Notes under the pieces: model-generated
Database searches by the model: none
Seen by the model: only the letters and a program-made list of their open reading frames with translations
Told to the model about the DNA's origin: nothing
Part shown: one piece after another, positions 16,681-26,263 of the stretch
Layout of the letters: every line of letters begins with the position of its first letter
How positions within the stretch are numbered: the first letter of the stretch is position 1
Assembly: GCF_013349995.1 (NCBI RefSeq)
Contig: NZ_JABVXF010000005.1
Span: 1-64,000 of the forward strand
Reading direction: 5' to 3'
Source of the DNA: Pseudoalteromonas sp. 0303
GTDB taxonomy: Bacteria > Pseudomonadota > Gammaproteobacteria > Enterobacterales > Alteromonadaceae
DNA: 64,000 nucleotides
Made by a program: the position numbers and the translations under genes

Positions 16681-19620
16681 TTAGAAGCGTGTACGAATAC
16701 CTAGTGTAATACGACGCTCAAAGATATTTTGAGTGATCACATTATCTGACCACTGTGCGTAAATATCTTCTTTTTCTTCGGTTAAATTACTGACAGATGT
16801 ATAAATACTGGTATCTTCAGCTAACTCATAACCAGCATAGAGGTCGTAGTACAAGGTGCTTTTAGTCCAAAATGGTATTACACCTTCACCCATCGCTGAA
16901 CTTAAACTATCTAAACGGTCACTACGATAGTTTGCTGCTAAACGAAGTTGTAATGGGCCTTTTTCGTACCACAGAACAGCATTTGCTGATTTTTCTGAGT
17001 TGTCTTGGATTGGTAAGCTCTTGCCATATACATCAACGTTAGCGCTATCACTTGGTGCGTAAGTAAAGTTAAGTGATGTACCTAAACCATCAAATGGCGC
17101 TGGTAAGAAATCAAATGCTTGTTGATACGTTAATTCGAAGCCTTTAATTTCACCACCTTCACCATTAATTTCAGTAGTAACAGGTACTTCACGACGAATT
17201 ACACCATCAATATCAGGTAAGCCCATCATCACAGTGCCATTTTCAACAAAAGACTCAATATCCATTAAGAATGCTGAGAGACTTAATAAACCACTTTCAT
17301 TAAAATACCATTCAGCTGATAAGTTATAGTTTGTAGCGCGCCAAGGCTCTAGGTCAGGGTTACCATTTTGGCGACCCTGAACCGCAACTAATAAATCAGG
17401 ACTCACACCAAGTTCAGCGGCAAGAACATCACCAGCACGAGTACGGCCCACACTTATACCCCCAGCAAGTTTACCAATGTCCAGCGTTGTCATTGTTTTG
17501 CCGTAACCAGCACGTAAAATAAAATCTTCAGTCAGATTTAAATTAAAGTTCATTGATGGTAAAAAATCTGAGTAATCACGATTTAACCATTTTTCACCTG
17601 TTTTCTCGCTAGCAGTACATAGTGAGCACGGACGTGCTGAGCCTAGCTGGTTTTGTAACATGTCGAGTTCAGTTTTGATGTATTGTGCACCAAGATTCGC
17701 GGTGTAGCTCATATCACCAAGTTCACCCGTAAAATTGAACTTAAAGTATGCTGATTGTGTTTGCTCTTTTACTTGGTAGGTACGTGATGGATTCGCTAAA
17801 CGTTTATTACCAGGGTAAATGGCATTTTGAAAAGCCATAGGGTCATCCATTACATTTGGATCAATCAAGTAAAAGCCTTGATTAGAGCCTCCTGGGCCAA
17901 AGTCACTTACTTGGTGTACCCAACCATCCGGTAAATCACTAAAGAAGTTAGTATTGCCAATAGTTAAGTCACCACCGGCTACACTATTTTCACCATCACC
18001 ATTGGTATCGCCTAATGAGGCACCTGAGTCTTTCCACATAACGTCAGCGCTTAAGTCGCCAGTTGTAAATGGGGCAACTAGAATATAAGTTTCTCGCTCA
18101 ACATCACGTTTTGATGCTCGAATACCAAAATCAACGTTTGTGAGGTGCTCTGTTGAAAATTCATAGCGACCGTCGATGCGCGCTACATCGAGTGTTGCTT
18201 CTTCTTCAAAGTTATTTTCTGAATATGTAGATACTAGGTTATATTGATTGATGCCGCTGCCGAAGCCTTCTTCAAATCCAAGCGTGATGTACTCACCGCC
18301 ACGAGAAAAATCAACTGCAACCGAATCAGGACCCACACCGTTAGGGTTTACTGGTGTTGCACCTGTGCCATCATTTCTAAGCAAACCATGTTGTGCACCA
18401 GAGGTTAAATAACCGTGAGCAACGTTCTCTGTGTGACCTCGTTCAGCACTGCCGTGAATATAGCGAAACTCACCAGAAAGAGGGCCATCACCTTGATATT
18501 CGAATAACATGCTGACATTAGTTGATTCGCGATCATTCGTTAAGCTCTCTGAGTAAGCACTTACACGGCGAGCCAAAAAAGTAGCATCATTTACAGTATA
18601 AATTTGACCACCTTGATCATTGTCTAAGCGTGGAATGAAGCTATCTGAATATGCCCAAATATCGCCGCGAGCATTATCGATCATCATGCCTTGTTTTCTG
18701 TCTGCATCATCCATGTTGGTGTAGAAAATATCACCGGTAAACGTCACAGCGTCTGAAATTTGATATTGAACCGTAGTGTTTAAACCTAAACGTTCACGTT
18801 CAGTTTCACGGTGCATCACACCATAAAAGCGCTGACTATAGAAGCTATCATTTAAATCACCATCACCGTTAAAGTCGCGAGTTGTTTCATTTTGAATTTC
18901 GCTTGATGTCAAAATTGTACCGTTTCGGTAGTTCGCAAGCGTTCCTTCATCGTAAGCAGCAGTAAAAATAATCCCAAAGTCATCGTTGTTATAACCTGCA
19001 AAAGCAACCAATTTGGGATCTGTTTCTTCTGATAAACTTCCGCGTGTAGCTTCTCCTGTGAATGAGAAAGTAGTCCCTTGCTCTAAATCGAATGGTCGGC
19101 GTGTTTTAAGATCTAAAGTGCCCGATATACCCCCTGCCAGCGTATCTGCTTGAGGTGATTTAAGTACGTCAATACCTGAAAGTAGCGCTGCAGGCACATC
19201 CGTGAAGTCAGGTTGTAAAGTGGTAATTGAACCCGCACTTAAAAACTGTTCGCCATTTAACAGCGTTGTCACTTGCGGCATACCGCGAACATTGATGGTT
19301 GAACCTTCCCCCGCCGAGCGACGAATTTGAATACCTGGAATGCGTTGTAAAGTATCTGCGATCGTTACATCGGGTAATTTACCAATGTCTTCAGCGGTGA
19401 TTGAATCCATTACACCAGTACTAAAGCGTTTGTTATTTATATCTTGCTTATTACTGGCTGCAATACCACGAACTTCAATAGTTTCGATTTCTTCATTTGT
19501 TAAAGAGTTTTGATCTGCAGCAATCGCATTAAAGCTGGTATAACCGCAAATAACAGCAGCAACGGCATTAGCCGTGATGCTGCGACTCAGTTTATGTTGG
19601 CGACGGGTTTGAGATTTCAT
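16681..19620 (-). CDS. TonB-dependent outer-membrane receptor of the oxidised-amino-sugar locus
   Basis: A 979-residue receptor. After a signal peptide (about residues 1-35, ending FNAIAA) come a TonB box (IETIEVRG), the plug domain (DIGKLPDVTIADTLQRIPGIQIRR ... INVRGMPQVTTLLNGEQ) and a large beta-barrel ending in RITLGIRTRF with the terminal Phe of outer-membrane proteins. The style matches the large Caulobacter/Xanthomonas-type (TIGR01782) receptors for carbohydrates. I start at ATG 19620 (MKSQTRRQHK) with GAGGAACGT upstream; an earlier in-frame start would add 35 non-signal residues. It is divergent from the PLP-enzyme operon and probably imports its glycan, perhaps oxidised chitooligosaccharide (inferred). 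Confidence 0.9.
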   Translation of the reverse strand: MKSQTRRQHKLSRSITANAVAAVICGYTSFNAIAADQNSLTNEEIETIEVRGIAASNKQDINNKRFSTGVMDSITAEDIGKLPDVTIADTLQRIPGIQIRRSAGEGSTINVRGMPQVTTLLNGEQFLSAGSITTLQPDFTDVPAALLSGIDVLKSPQADTLAGGISGTLDLKTRRPFDLEQGTTFSFTGEATRGSLSEETDPKLVAFAGYNNDDFGIIFTAAYDEGTLANYRNGTILTSSEIQNETTRDFNGDGDLNDSFYSQRFYGVMHRETERERLGLNTTVQYQISDAVTFTGDIFYTNMDDADRKQGMMIDNARGDIWAYSDSFIPRLDNDQGGQIYTVNDATFLARRVSAYSESLTNDRESTNVSMLFEYQGDGPLSGEFRYIHGSAERGHTENVAHGYLTSGAQHGLLRNDGTGATPVNPNGVGPDSVAVDFSRGGEYITLGFEEGFGSGINQYNLVSTYSENNFEEEATLDVARIDGRYEFSTEHLTNVDFGIRASKRDVERETYILVAPFTTGDLSADVMWKDSGASLGDTNGDGENSVAGGDLTIGNTNFFSDLPDGWVHQVSDFGPGGSNQGFYLIDPNVMDDPMAFQNAIYPGNKRLANPSRTYQVKEQTQSAYFKFNFTGELGDMSYTANLGAQYIKTELDMLQNQLGSARPCSLCTASEKTGEKWLNRDYSDFLPSMNFNLNLTEDFILRAGYGKTMTTLDIGKLAGGISVGRTRAGDVLAAELGVSPDLLVAVQGRQNGNPDLEPWRATNYNLSAEWYFNESGLLSLSAFLMDIESFVENGTVMMGLPDIDGVIRREVPVTTEINGEGGEIKGFELTYQQAFDFLPAPFDGLGTSLNFTYAPSDSANVDVYGKSLPIQDNSEKSANAVLWYEKGPLQLRLAANYRSDRLDSLSSAMGEGVIPFWTKSTLYYDLYAGYELAEDTSIYTSVSNLTEEKEDIYAQWSDNVITQNIFERRITLGIRTRF

Positions 19621-19819
19621 TTTAACGTTCCTCATCCTGTTTATTTTAGGGTAATTATTATTTTCTGTTAATTTGTAACATGTATTGACTGTGTCTGTGT
19701 TATTAATTAACATTAGATTTAACAAAATTGCAATAACAATTACATTAAAAGCGTTATATTTTTTGTTTGATTTTTAAACTACGGCCATTAACTGGTTGAT
19801 TTGTAAGCAGGCTTTCAAA

Positions 19820-21067
19820 ATGAAAAAATTTAGTGTCGCAAACCTAGAAACAGTAAATAGAGCTAATAAAGGACTTGGTAATTACCAAAAGCTATGTTCA
19901 TCAGGTTGGAATGTCGCTAAGCAAGATGTCAGTTTGCCTTGTTTATGCCTGTATGAATCACGCTTAATAAATAATATTAAGTGGATGGCTGACTATACAA
20001 AAAAAAGCCATGTTCTTTTTGCACCGCATGGTAAAACAACGATGACTCCTGCAATTTTTAAAAAACAACTAGCGGCAGGGGCTTACGCAATAACTGTCGC
20101 AACAGTTGCCCAATCACATGCCGCTGTAAAGAGTGGAGCAAAACGAGTGCTAATGGCAAATCAATTAGTGGGCCGTGCTAATTGCCAGCAATTAGATGAG
20201 TTGCTTGTTGCTAACGACATAACCTTTTATTGCTTGGTTGATAACCTAGATAATATACGCATGCTTGGCGAGTACTTTGCTAACACTAAGCATACGATTC
20301 ATGTGCTGATTGAGCTTGGTGTACCGGGAGGGCGCTGTGGCGTTGTTGATAGTAAAGAACTGGCATCATTGGTTGCAGAAATAGCTAACTATCAATCGCT
20401 TGCATTGGCTGGCATCGAAGTTTATGAGGGAGTGCTATCGCAAACAGATGCGGTAAGTCAGTTCCTTGAATATGCAGTCGCAACGTGTAAGCAATTAATT
20501 GCTGATAACGCATTTGACACACAGCAAGTGATGATTACTGCGGGAGGGTCAGCTTTCTATGACTTAGTGTGTGAGGCATTTCACCCTGACAAATTGACTC
20601 AAAACATGGTCGCTGTGCTTCGTCCTGGCTGTTATGTCACTCATGATCAAGGTATTTACGAGCAAGCACAGCAGCAAATTTTAGCGCGAAATGAATTGGC
20701 ATGCTCTTTAGAAACTGAGCTTACCTCATGCTTAGAAATTTGGGCGTATGTGCAATCAATACCTGAACCAGGTCGCGTGATTATTGGTTTTGGTAAGCGA
20801 GATGCTGCATTTGATGCGGGATTTCCAATTCCTTCACTACAGGTCAATCAAATCGGGCAAGTAAGTAAAGCAGATCCCGCTTGGAAGATAGAGAAAATGA
20901 TGGACCAGCACGCAATGATGAAAGTACCACTCGATTGTACACTTCGAGTTGGCGATATTGTCGCGTTTGCTACTTCACATCCGTGCTTAACATTTGATAA
21001 GTGGCGCTACATCAATGTGATTGATGATAGCTATAACGTAGTTGATGTGGTCGAAACTTATTTTTAG
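19820..21067 (+). CDS. D-serine dehydratase-like PLP enzyme (candidate 2-amino-2-deoxygluconate deaminase)
   Basis: A 415-residue fold-type III PLP enzyme of the D-threonine aldolase / eukaryotic D-serine dehydratase group. The PLP lysine is Lys72 in FAPHGKTTMTP. The C-terminal SHPCLTFDKW carries the HxC pair that binds zinc in D-serine dehydratase. Such enzymes remove water and ammonia from beta-hydroxy D-amino acids. D-glucosaminate (2-amino-2-deoxygluconate) is a beta-hydroxy D-amino acid, and its product would be 2-keto-3-deoxygluconate, the substrate of the kinase encoded at 25346. I therefore propose that activity; a plain D-serine or D-threonine deaminase is the alternative. ATG 19820 is preferred to the TTG at 19796. 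First gene of the rightward operon. Confidence 0.82.
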   Translation: MKKFSVANLETVNRANKGLGNYQKLCSSGWNVAKQDVSLPCLCLYESRLINNIKWMADYTKKSHVLFAPHGKTTMTPAIFKKQLAAGAYAITVATVAQSHAAVKSGAKRVLMANQLVGRANCQQLDELLVANDITFYCLVDNLDNIRMLGEYFANTKHTIHVLIELGVPGGRCGVVDSKELASLVAEIANYQSLALAGIEVYEGVLSQTDAVSQFLEYAVATCKQLIADNAFDTQQVMITAGGSAFYDLVCEAFHPDKLTQNMVAVLRPGCYVTHDQGIYEQAQQQILARNELACSLETELTSCLEIWAYVQSIPEPGRVIIGFGKRDAAFDAGFPIPSLQVNQIGQVSKADPAWKIEKMMDQHAMMKVPLDCTLRVGDIVAFATSHPCLTFDKWRYINVIDDSYNVVDVVETYF

Positions 21068-21078
21068 GAGATAGACGA

Positions 21079-21930
21079 TTGGATATAGTTTCAAGAATAA
21101 AAGAGCGCTTAGGGCATTTGCGCCAATCAGAACAAGCCGTCGCTCAATTGATTTTGGCGGATCTGCAGTTTGCAGCTTCTGCAAGTATTAGTGATTTAGC
21201 AGATAAAGCGAATGTTAGTCATGCATCGATTACCCGCTTAGCAAAAGCACTAGGTTGTAGCAATGTACGTGATATGAAGTTACAACTAGCGCAATCTTTA
21301 GCTGTAGGCGAGCGTTTTATAAATGAAAATACTACGCAGCGAGAAGATATCCCCGCTATTTACAAAGCAATTCACGATATTTTAGATATCAACGCAGGGC
21401 TAATTAAACAAGCCGATGTCGAGCAAGCTGCCCAATATATTGCCAATAGCCGCCATAGCTTAATTTTTGGTGTTGGTGGTGGGAGTTCCGTCGTTGCACA
21501 GGAATGCCATAACCGCCTTTTTAGACTAGATATTTTAAGTAATGCCTACAGTGACCCTGTGATGATGCGTATGACGGCGGCAAGTGTTGATGTGAGCGAC
21601 GTCGTTGTGATGCTATCTCTGACTGGTTGTGCTCGTGACTTGATTGATACTGCGCGTATTGCAAAAGAGTATGGCGCTAAGGTTATCGCAATCTGCCCGC
21701 AAAGTGAGTTAGCTGATTTAGCCACGATTCATTTGCCAATCAAAACTAACGAATCTGATTATATTTTTACGCCAAGCACCGCTCGATACGCAATGTTAGC
21801 GGCAGTTGATGTGTTAGCAAGTGAAGTCGCTATTTTGACGCAAAAGAAATCTCGCGAAAAACTACGCCGCATAAAGCATGAGCTTGATCAATACCGTCAA
21901 GGACCGGACCGCGCACCGTTAGGAGATTAA
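21079..21930 (+). CDS. MurR/RpiR-family transcriptional regulator
   Basis: A 283-residue protein: an N-terminal HTH_6 domain (SRIKERLGHLRQSEQAVAQLIL ... ASISDLADKANVSHASITRLAKALG) and a C-terminal SIS sugar-isomerase-like domain (LIFGVGGGSSVVAQECHNRLFRLDI ... VVVMLSLTGCARDLIDTARIAKEYGAKVIAI). The SIS domain usually senses a phosphosugar or sugar acid, so a pathway intermediate such as phosphorylated ketodeoxygluconate is a sensible effector (inference). The start is TTG 21079, with AGGAG upstream in the last bases of the preceding gene. It lies inside the operon and likely controls it and the divergent TonB receptor. The acetylglucosamine or muramic-acid relatives of this family fit the amino-sugar setting. 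Confidence 0.9.
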   Translation: MDIVSRIKERLGHLRQSEQAVAQLILADLQFAASASISDLADKANVSHASITRLAKALGCSNVRDMKLQLAQSLAVGERFINENTTQREDIPAIYKAIHDILDINAGLIKQADVEQAAQYIANSRHSLIFGVGGGSSVVAQECHNRLFRLDILSNAYSDPVMMRMTAASVDVSDVVVMLSLTGCARDLIDTARIAKEYGAKVIAICPQSELADLATIHLPIKTNESDYIFTPSTARYAMLAAVDVLASEVAILTQKKSREKLRRIKHELDQYRQGPDRAPLGD

Positions 21931-21932
21931 CT

Positions 21933-23390
21933 ATGCAGTACACTGTCGCACAACCTGTTGATACATTAATTCAAGGTGCTAAAGTATTTGATGGCCTTGG
22001 TAACGAAGCGCGTACTTGTGATGTAGCTATAAACGCTGATCGTATTGTTGCCATTGGCGAATTAACGTCATTATTAGCAAATGAAGTTATTGATGCTAAA
22101 GGCCTATGCCTTGCTCCAGGGTTTATTGATGTTCACACGCACGATGACCTTGAAGTACTACGCAATCCAAATATGGCTGCAAAAATCAGTCAAGGTGTCA
22201 CTACCGTAATCACAGGAAATTGTGGGATCAGTGCAGCCCCTGCAATTGTTAAAGGATGCGCCCCCGATCCGATGAACTTACTTGGCGCAGCCAGTGAGTT
22301 TAAATTTGCCAATATGGCTGATTATATAACAGCAATTCAAAGCGCACCTTCGAATGTCAATGTAGCCGCTTTAGTTGGTCACACAACACTTCGTAATAAT
22401 GTAATGGATGATTTATTACGCGCGGCAACTGAAAGCGAAATTACCCAAATGTGTCAGCAGCTTGAAAGTGCATTAAATGCTGGCGCGCTGGGGTTAAGTA
22501 CCGGGCTTGCCTATAAAAATGCGAATTTTGCCACAACTGATGAAGTTCAAGCGTTTGGGCCGGTGCTAAAAGCACATAATGCGTTGTACACAACGCATTT
22601 GCGCACCGAATTTGATGCAGTGCTGGACGCTATGGATGAAGCATTTGCGATGGAAAAGCTGTTTGAAATTAAGGTGATCATTTCTCACCTCAAGTGTGCG
22701 GGTAAAAATAACTGGGGACGCGCGCCTGAGTTAATCGAACGGTTTTCAGTTCAGGGAGCGCATTCTCGTTGTAGTTGTGATGCTTATCCTTATGCAGCTA
22801 GTTCAAGTACATTAGATTTAAAACAAGTGACAAGTGATTTTGAAATTTTTATCACGTGGTCAGAACCACATCCAGAAATGGCCGAGCGCTCACTACAAGA
22901 GATTGCTGATGTTTGGCAGTTATCATTAATTGATACCGCTAAAAAGCTGCAACCAGCGGGCGCTGTGTACCATGGCCTGAACGAAAAAGACGTAGCAATG
23001 ATACTCGCTTTTGATAAAACCATGATTGGTTCAGATGGCCTCCCTTGTGACCCTCACCCACATCCACGTTTATGGGGTTCTTTTCCACGTGTGTTAGGCA
23101 AATACGCTCGCGAAGACGGTATTTTTTCACTTGCGACAGCGATCCATAAAATGACTGGGTTAAGCGCGAGTAATTATGGTTTAACCGATCGTGGTGAAAT
23201 TGGCTTAGGCAAGTTTGCTGATCTGGTTCTTTTTGACAGCGATGCCATTTGCGATAACGCCACATTTATTAATTCCGAATTGCCGGCTTCAGGCGTCCAT
23301 CGTGTATGGACCAACGGGCAGGCAACATTTCTTAATGACCAAGTTGTGCCTGCACACTCGGGCAAATTTTTAACATCAGTTGGAGAATAA
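21933..23390 (+). CDS. D-aminoacylase family deacylase (candidate N-acetylglucosaminate deacetylase)
   Basis: A 485-residue amidohydrolase. Metal-site signatures of D-aminoacylases are present: GFIDVHTHDD, TVITGNCGIS with the bridging Cys, TTHLRTE, VIISHLKCAG and MIGSDGLPCDPHPHPR with the catalytic Asp. The family removes acyl groups from N-acyl-D-amino acids. N-acetylglucosaminate has a D-configured alpha-amino acid centre, so deacetylating it to glucosaminate is chemically the same reaction and fits the genes around it. A plain N-acyl-D-amino-acid deacylase remains possible. It begins 2 bases after the RpiR stop with GGAG upstream, and its end is adjacent to the RidA start. Probably cytoplasmic: no signal peptide. 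Confidence 0.85.
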   Translation: MQYTVAQPVDTLIQGAKVFDGLGNEARTCDVAINADRIVAIGELTSLLANEVIDAKGLCLAPGFIDVHTHDDLEVLRNPNMAAKISQGVTTVITGNCGISAAPAIVKGCAPDPMNLLGAASEFKFANMADYITAIQSAPSNVNVAALVGHTTLRNNVMDDLLRAATESEITQMCQQLESALNAGALGLSTGLAYKNANFATTDEVQAFGPVLKAHNALYTTHLRTEFDAVLDAMDEAFAMEKLFEIKVIISHLKCAGKNNWGRAPELIERFSVQGAHSRCSCDAYPYAASSSTLDLKQVTSDFEIFITWSEPHPEMAERSLQEIADVWQLSLIDTAKKLQPAGAVYHGLNEKDVAMILAFDKTMIGSDGLPCDPHPHPRLWGSFPRVLGKYAREDGIFSLATAIHKMTGLSASNYGLTDRGEIGLGKFADLVLFDSDAICDNATFINSELPASGVHRVWTNGQATFLNDQVVPAHSGKFLTSVGE

Positions 23391-23391
23391 C

Positions 23392-23775
23392 ATGATCAGA
23401 CGTATTGGTATTGAAGGTGGTACAGGCACCGGTGGACAGCATTTACCTTTTGCTCGAGCGATAGAAGCAGGTGGTTGGTTAATGGTTTCGGGGCAGACAC
23501 CAATGAAAGATGGTGAAGTTGTTGAAGGTGGGATAATTGAGCAGTCGCGTTTAGCGATTCAAAACTGCATCGATATTATGGATGAGGCTGGTTATGGTCT
23601 TGAGCATGTGGCGCATGTAAAAGTGATCTTGACTGACTCACGCTATTTTCAGTCGTTTAATAAGGTATTTAAAGAATTTTTTGGCGAACATCCGCCGGCA
23701 CGTATTTGCGCAGTGGCAGATCTGGTTGTTGACTGTAAAGTCGAAGTTGATGTGACTTGCTATAAAGCACCTTAA
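23392..23775 (+). CDS. RidA family enamine/imine deaminase
   Basis: A 127-residue YjgF/YER057c/UK114 protein: VSGQTPMKDGEVVEGG near the N-terminus, the NCIDIMDEAGYGLEHVAHVKVILTD helix, and the signature PPARICAVADLVVDCKVEVDVTCYK with the Arg that binds substrate carboxylates. RidA proteins hydrolyse reactive enamine/imine intermediates released by PLP dehydratases. Its place in the same operon as a PLP dehydratase-like enzyme is therefore meaningful: it would speed release of the keto acid and protect against the imine. I start at ATG 23392 (GGAGAATAAC upstream), 1 base after the deacylase stop. Confidence 0.92.
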   Translation: MIRRIGIEGGTGTGGQHLPFARAIEAGGWLMVSGQTPMKDGEVVEGGIIEQSRLAIQNCIDIMDEAGYGLEHVAHVKVILTDSRYFQSFNKVFKEFFGEHPPARICAVADLVVDCKVEVDVTCYKAP

Positions 23776-23788
23776 AAAAATATTAAAG

Positions 23789-23820
23789 CGTTCAACAGCA
23801 AAGGCTGTTGAACGTAAAAA
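23789..23820 (+). terminator. Internal hairpin between ridA and the symporter gene
   Basis: A perfect 11-bp stem (CGTTCAACAGC / GCTGTTGAACG) with a 4-base AAAG loop is followed by TAAAAA rather than a T run. It is probably an attenuating or mRNA-stabilising hairpin separating enzyme genes from the transporter half of the locus. Confidence 0.5.
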
Positions 23821-23904
23821 GCACGAAACGAAATTATAACTATAAGCACCAAGCCAAACAGCAAGTAATCATAATAATGAGGCTTAGGTGAAGCAGGATG
23901 TCGT

Positions 23905-25353
23905 ATGAAGTGGCAATTATTAATGGCCTTTTTAGGTTATCTGATTTTTATGATCTGGTTTGGCTGGTGGGTTAGTCGTAACAGCAAAACGGGTGACGAT
24001 TTTCTTTTAGGCGGACGAAACCTTCCTCTCTTTTTAACCTTAGGTACCACCGTTGCAACTATGGTAGGAACAGGCTCATCGATGGGGGCCGTAGGGTTTG
24101 CCTACAGCAATGGTTGGGCTGGCATGATATATGGGCTAGGAGGTGCGTGCGGCATTTTGTTGCTGGCTAAATTGTTTGCGCCGGTTAGAAAACACGAATT
24201 TATGACAATGAGCGAAGAAGTATCGTTTTATGTCGGTGCCAACCCACTTGTTAAAAATACGATTGCTATTTTCATTTTTGTAGCCAGTATCGGTTGGCTT
24301 GGCGCGCATATATTGGGTGGTGGTATGTATTTGGCTTGGTTAACAGGTTTATCGCCGCTCAGCGCTAAATTATTTATCGCACTTGGTTTTAGTATTTATG
24401 TCGTTATTGGTGGTTATGTAGCCGTTGTATGGACTGACTCTATTCAAGCGCTTGTGTTGTTTATTGGGTTTTTCTTGATGGCGGGTGTCGCGCTGTATCA
24501 AGCAGATGGTTTAGTCGCCATAAATCAAGCACAACCTTTATTAAATCAAAGCTTTTTATCGTTAGATAAAATAGGTGTAGTGCATGGGGTTTCGTTATTT
24601 TTTGCCGTGTTGGTTGGCGTTTTAGTCGCGCCTTCATTTCGTCAACGTATTTATTCTGGCAAGCATGTGAAAAGTATCCGGCAGTCGTTTTATTTATCAG
24701 GCGGCTTATATCTGCTTTTTGCAATCGTGCCAGCGATTATTGGTATGGCTGCATACAAACTAAACCCATCACTTGAAAACAGCGCATTTTCTTTCCCTTA
24801 CATGGCCTTTGAACTACTTCCATTTGGCTTAGCTGCGTTGGTTATTATTGCAGGGCTCTCAGCCACTATTTCTAGTGCCAGCTCAGATGCTATTGCAGCT
24901 GTTAGTGTGCTTATACGTGATATTTATATACTGGTATTTAAACGGATGCCGCATGCAAGTGAAGTTATAATGCTTTCGCGAATTGGCCTGGTGCTAACTA
25001 TTGGTACCGCGTTGTTATTAGCGTTACTTACCAATGATGTGATTGGTTACATAACCAATATGATTGCCACTTTGATGTCGGGATTATGTGTTTGTGTACT
25101 ACTTGGGCATTTTTGGCCTCGCTTCAACTGGCAAGGAGCAATGACAGCCTTGTTCGTGTCATTCCTTGTATCGATGGCAGTCATTTTAACACCGAGTTGG
25201 CAAGCTTATTGGAGTAATCCAATTATTCCAGCGACAACTGCTTCAATGCTTCTTTCGGTATTTGTAACGCTCATTACTCCAAAACAAACATGTGATAGTG
25301 AACAAGCATTAGCAATTTTAAATGCACAAAGAGAGGCGATGCATCATGATTAA
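23905..25353 (+). CDS. Sodium:solute symporter (SSS family)
   Basis: A 482-residue protein with about 13 transmembrane helices. Family marks include SKTGDDFLLGGRNLPLFLTLGTTVATMVGTGSSMGAVGFAY near the N-terminus and ALVIIAGLSATISSASSDAIAAVSVLIRDIY, with the Ser pair that forms part of the sodium site. SSS proteins import sugars, amino acids or organic acids with sodium. The neighbours suggest an acetylated amino-sugar acid as cargo (inferred). The ATG at 23905 follows GCAGGATG. The 3' end overlaps the kinase start by 8 bases. Confidence 0.9.
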   Translation: MKWQLLMAFLGYLIFMIWFGWWVSRNSKTGDDFLLGGRNLPLFLTLGTTVATMVGTGSSMGAVGFAYSNGWAGMIYGLGGACGILLLAKLFAPVRKHEFMTMSEEVSFYVGANPLVKNTIAIFIFVASIGWLGAHILGGGMYLAWLTGLSPLSAKLFIALGFSIYVVIGGYVAVVWTDSIQALVLFIGFFLMAGVALYQADGLVAINQAQPLLNQSFLSLDKIGVVHGVSLFFAVLVGVLVAPSFRQRIYSGKHVKSIRQSFYLSGGLYLLFAIVPAIIGMAAYKLNPSLENSAFSFPYMAFELLPFGLAALVIIAGLSATISSASSDAIAAVSVLIRDIYILVFKRMPHASEVIMLSRIGLVLTIGTALLLALLTNDVIGYITNMIATLMSGLCVCVLLGHFWPRFNWQGAMTALFVSFLVSMAVILTPSWQAYWSNPIIPATTASMLLSVFVTLITPKQTCDSEQALAILNAQREAMHHD

Positions 25354-26260
25354 AATCGCATTTTTTGGTGAAGCTATGCAGGAATTAAATGACGAGCACG
25401 TACTTCGCTTTGGTGGTGATGTTTATAACACTGCAGTGTACTTTAAACGCCTAGCACCACAGGCAGATGCACACTTTGTTAGTGCTATCGGTATTGATGA
25501 AATAAGCCAAGCTGCCCAGACGCTTTGGCGACAGCAAGGGTTATCACTTTCGTTTGTGCAAACGTCAACGGATAAAACATTAGGCCGTTATGGAATTACA
25601 ACTGACAATCATGGTGAGCGAAAATTTTGTTATGCACGAAGTGACAGCGCTGCCAAACAATTTTTTCAGTTAGATACGCAACATAACTTTATAGAGTCGT
25701 TGAGATCTACACACTTTAGCCATTGTTATTTATCAGCAATTAGTCTCGCTATTTTAGATACAGCTAAACGGCAGTTATTACTCGATGCGTTAGATGACTT
25801 TAAGCGTGCAGGTGGCAAAGTGATTTTCGACAGCAACTACCGCTCGGTTCTTTGGCAATCTGAGCAAGCAACTCCGTTTTATTTAACCGCTTACAACCTT
25901 GCTGATTATTTATTTGTGACTGACGATGATCATCATGGCGTTTTTGGTCAATGTGATGAGAAAGGAATAGTCAGCTTTTATCAACAATTTTCTAATAAAC
26001 TGGTGATTATTAAGCAAGGTGTAGCCGATACTTTAGTGCTCAATGACAAGGGAATACAACGCTTTACTGTACCTAAGGCTGAGCATGTGGTGGATACCAC
26101 CTCCGCTGGTGATGCCTTTAGTGCGGGGTTTTTAGCTGCATATTTTTACTCGCATGATACACAACAGGCTATAAGTACCGCACAACAATTAGCGCTACAG
26201 GTTATCGCTCAAAAAGGAGCGATAGTGCCAACAACAATCCAAATAGCGAATGAGGGTTAA
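25346..26260 (+). CDS. kdgK: PfkB-family sugar kinase, probably 2-keto-3-deoxygluconate kinase
   Basis: A 304-residue ribokinase-fold enzyme. N-terminal FFGEAMQELNDEHVLRFGGDVYNTAVYFKRL matches the KdgK pattern (FGE-x2-x-EL ... GGDxxNTAVYLARL). The C-terminal anion-hole motif DTTSAGDAFSAGFLAAY carries the catalytic Asp. KdgK makes 2-keto-3-deoxy-6-phosphogluconate, which enters the Entner-Doudoroff route; no aldolase gene is in the window. I use the ATG at 25346, overlapping the symporter stop, not the in-frame ATG 24 bases earlier. The presence of a ketodeoxygluconate kinase is the strongest clue to the product of the PLP enzyme at 19820. Confidence 0.88.
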   Translation: MIKIAFFGEAMQELNDEHVLRFGGDVYNTAVYFKRLAPQADAHFVSAIGIDEISQAAQTLWRQQGLSLSFVQTSTDKTLGRYGITTDNHGERKFCYARSDSAAKQFFQLDTQHNFIESLRSTHFSHCYLSAISLAILDTAKRQLLLDALDDFKRAGGKVIFDSNYRSVLWQSEQATPFYLTAYNLADYLFVTDDDHHGVFGQCDEKGIVSFYQQFSNKLVIIKQGVADTLVLNDKGIQRFTVPKAEHVVDTTSAGDAFSAGFLAAYFYSHDTQQAISTAQQLALQVIAQKGAIVPTTIQIANEG

Positions 26261-26263
26261 GTA

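Noticed and set aside
19621..19819. An RpiR operator between the TonB receptor and the PLP enzyme gene
   Set aside because: The region is AT-rich with several imperfect repeats, none clearly better than chance.
22939..23265. A 108-codon minus-strand frame in the D-aminoacylase gene
   Set aside because: Antisense to conserved catalytic motifs, with no start signal and no recognisable protein.
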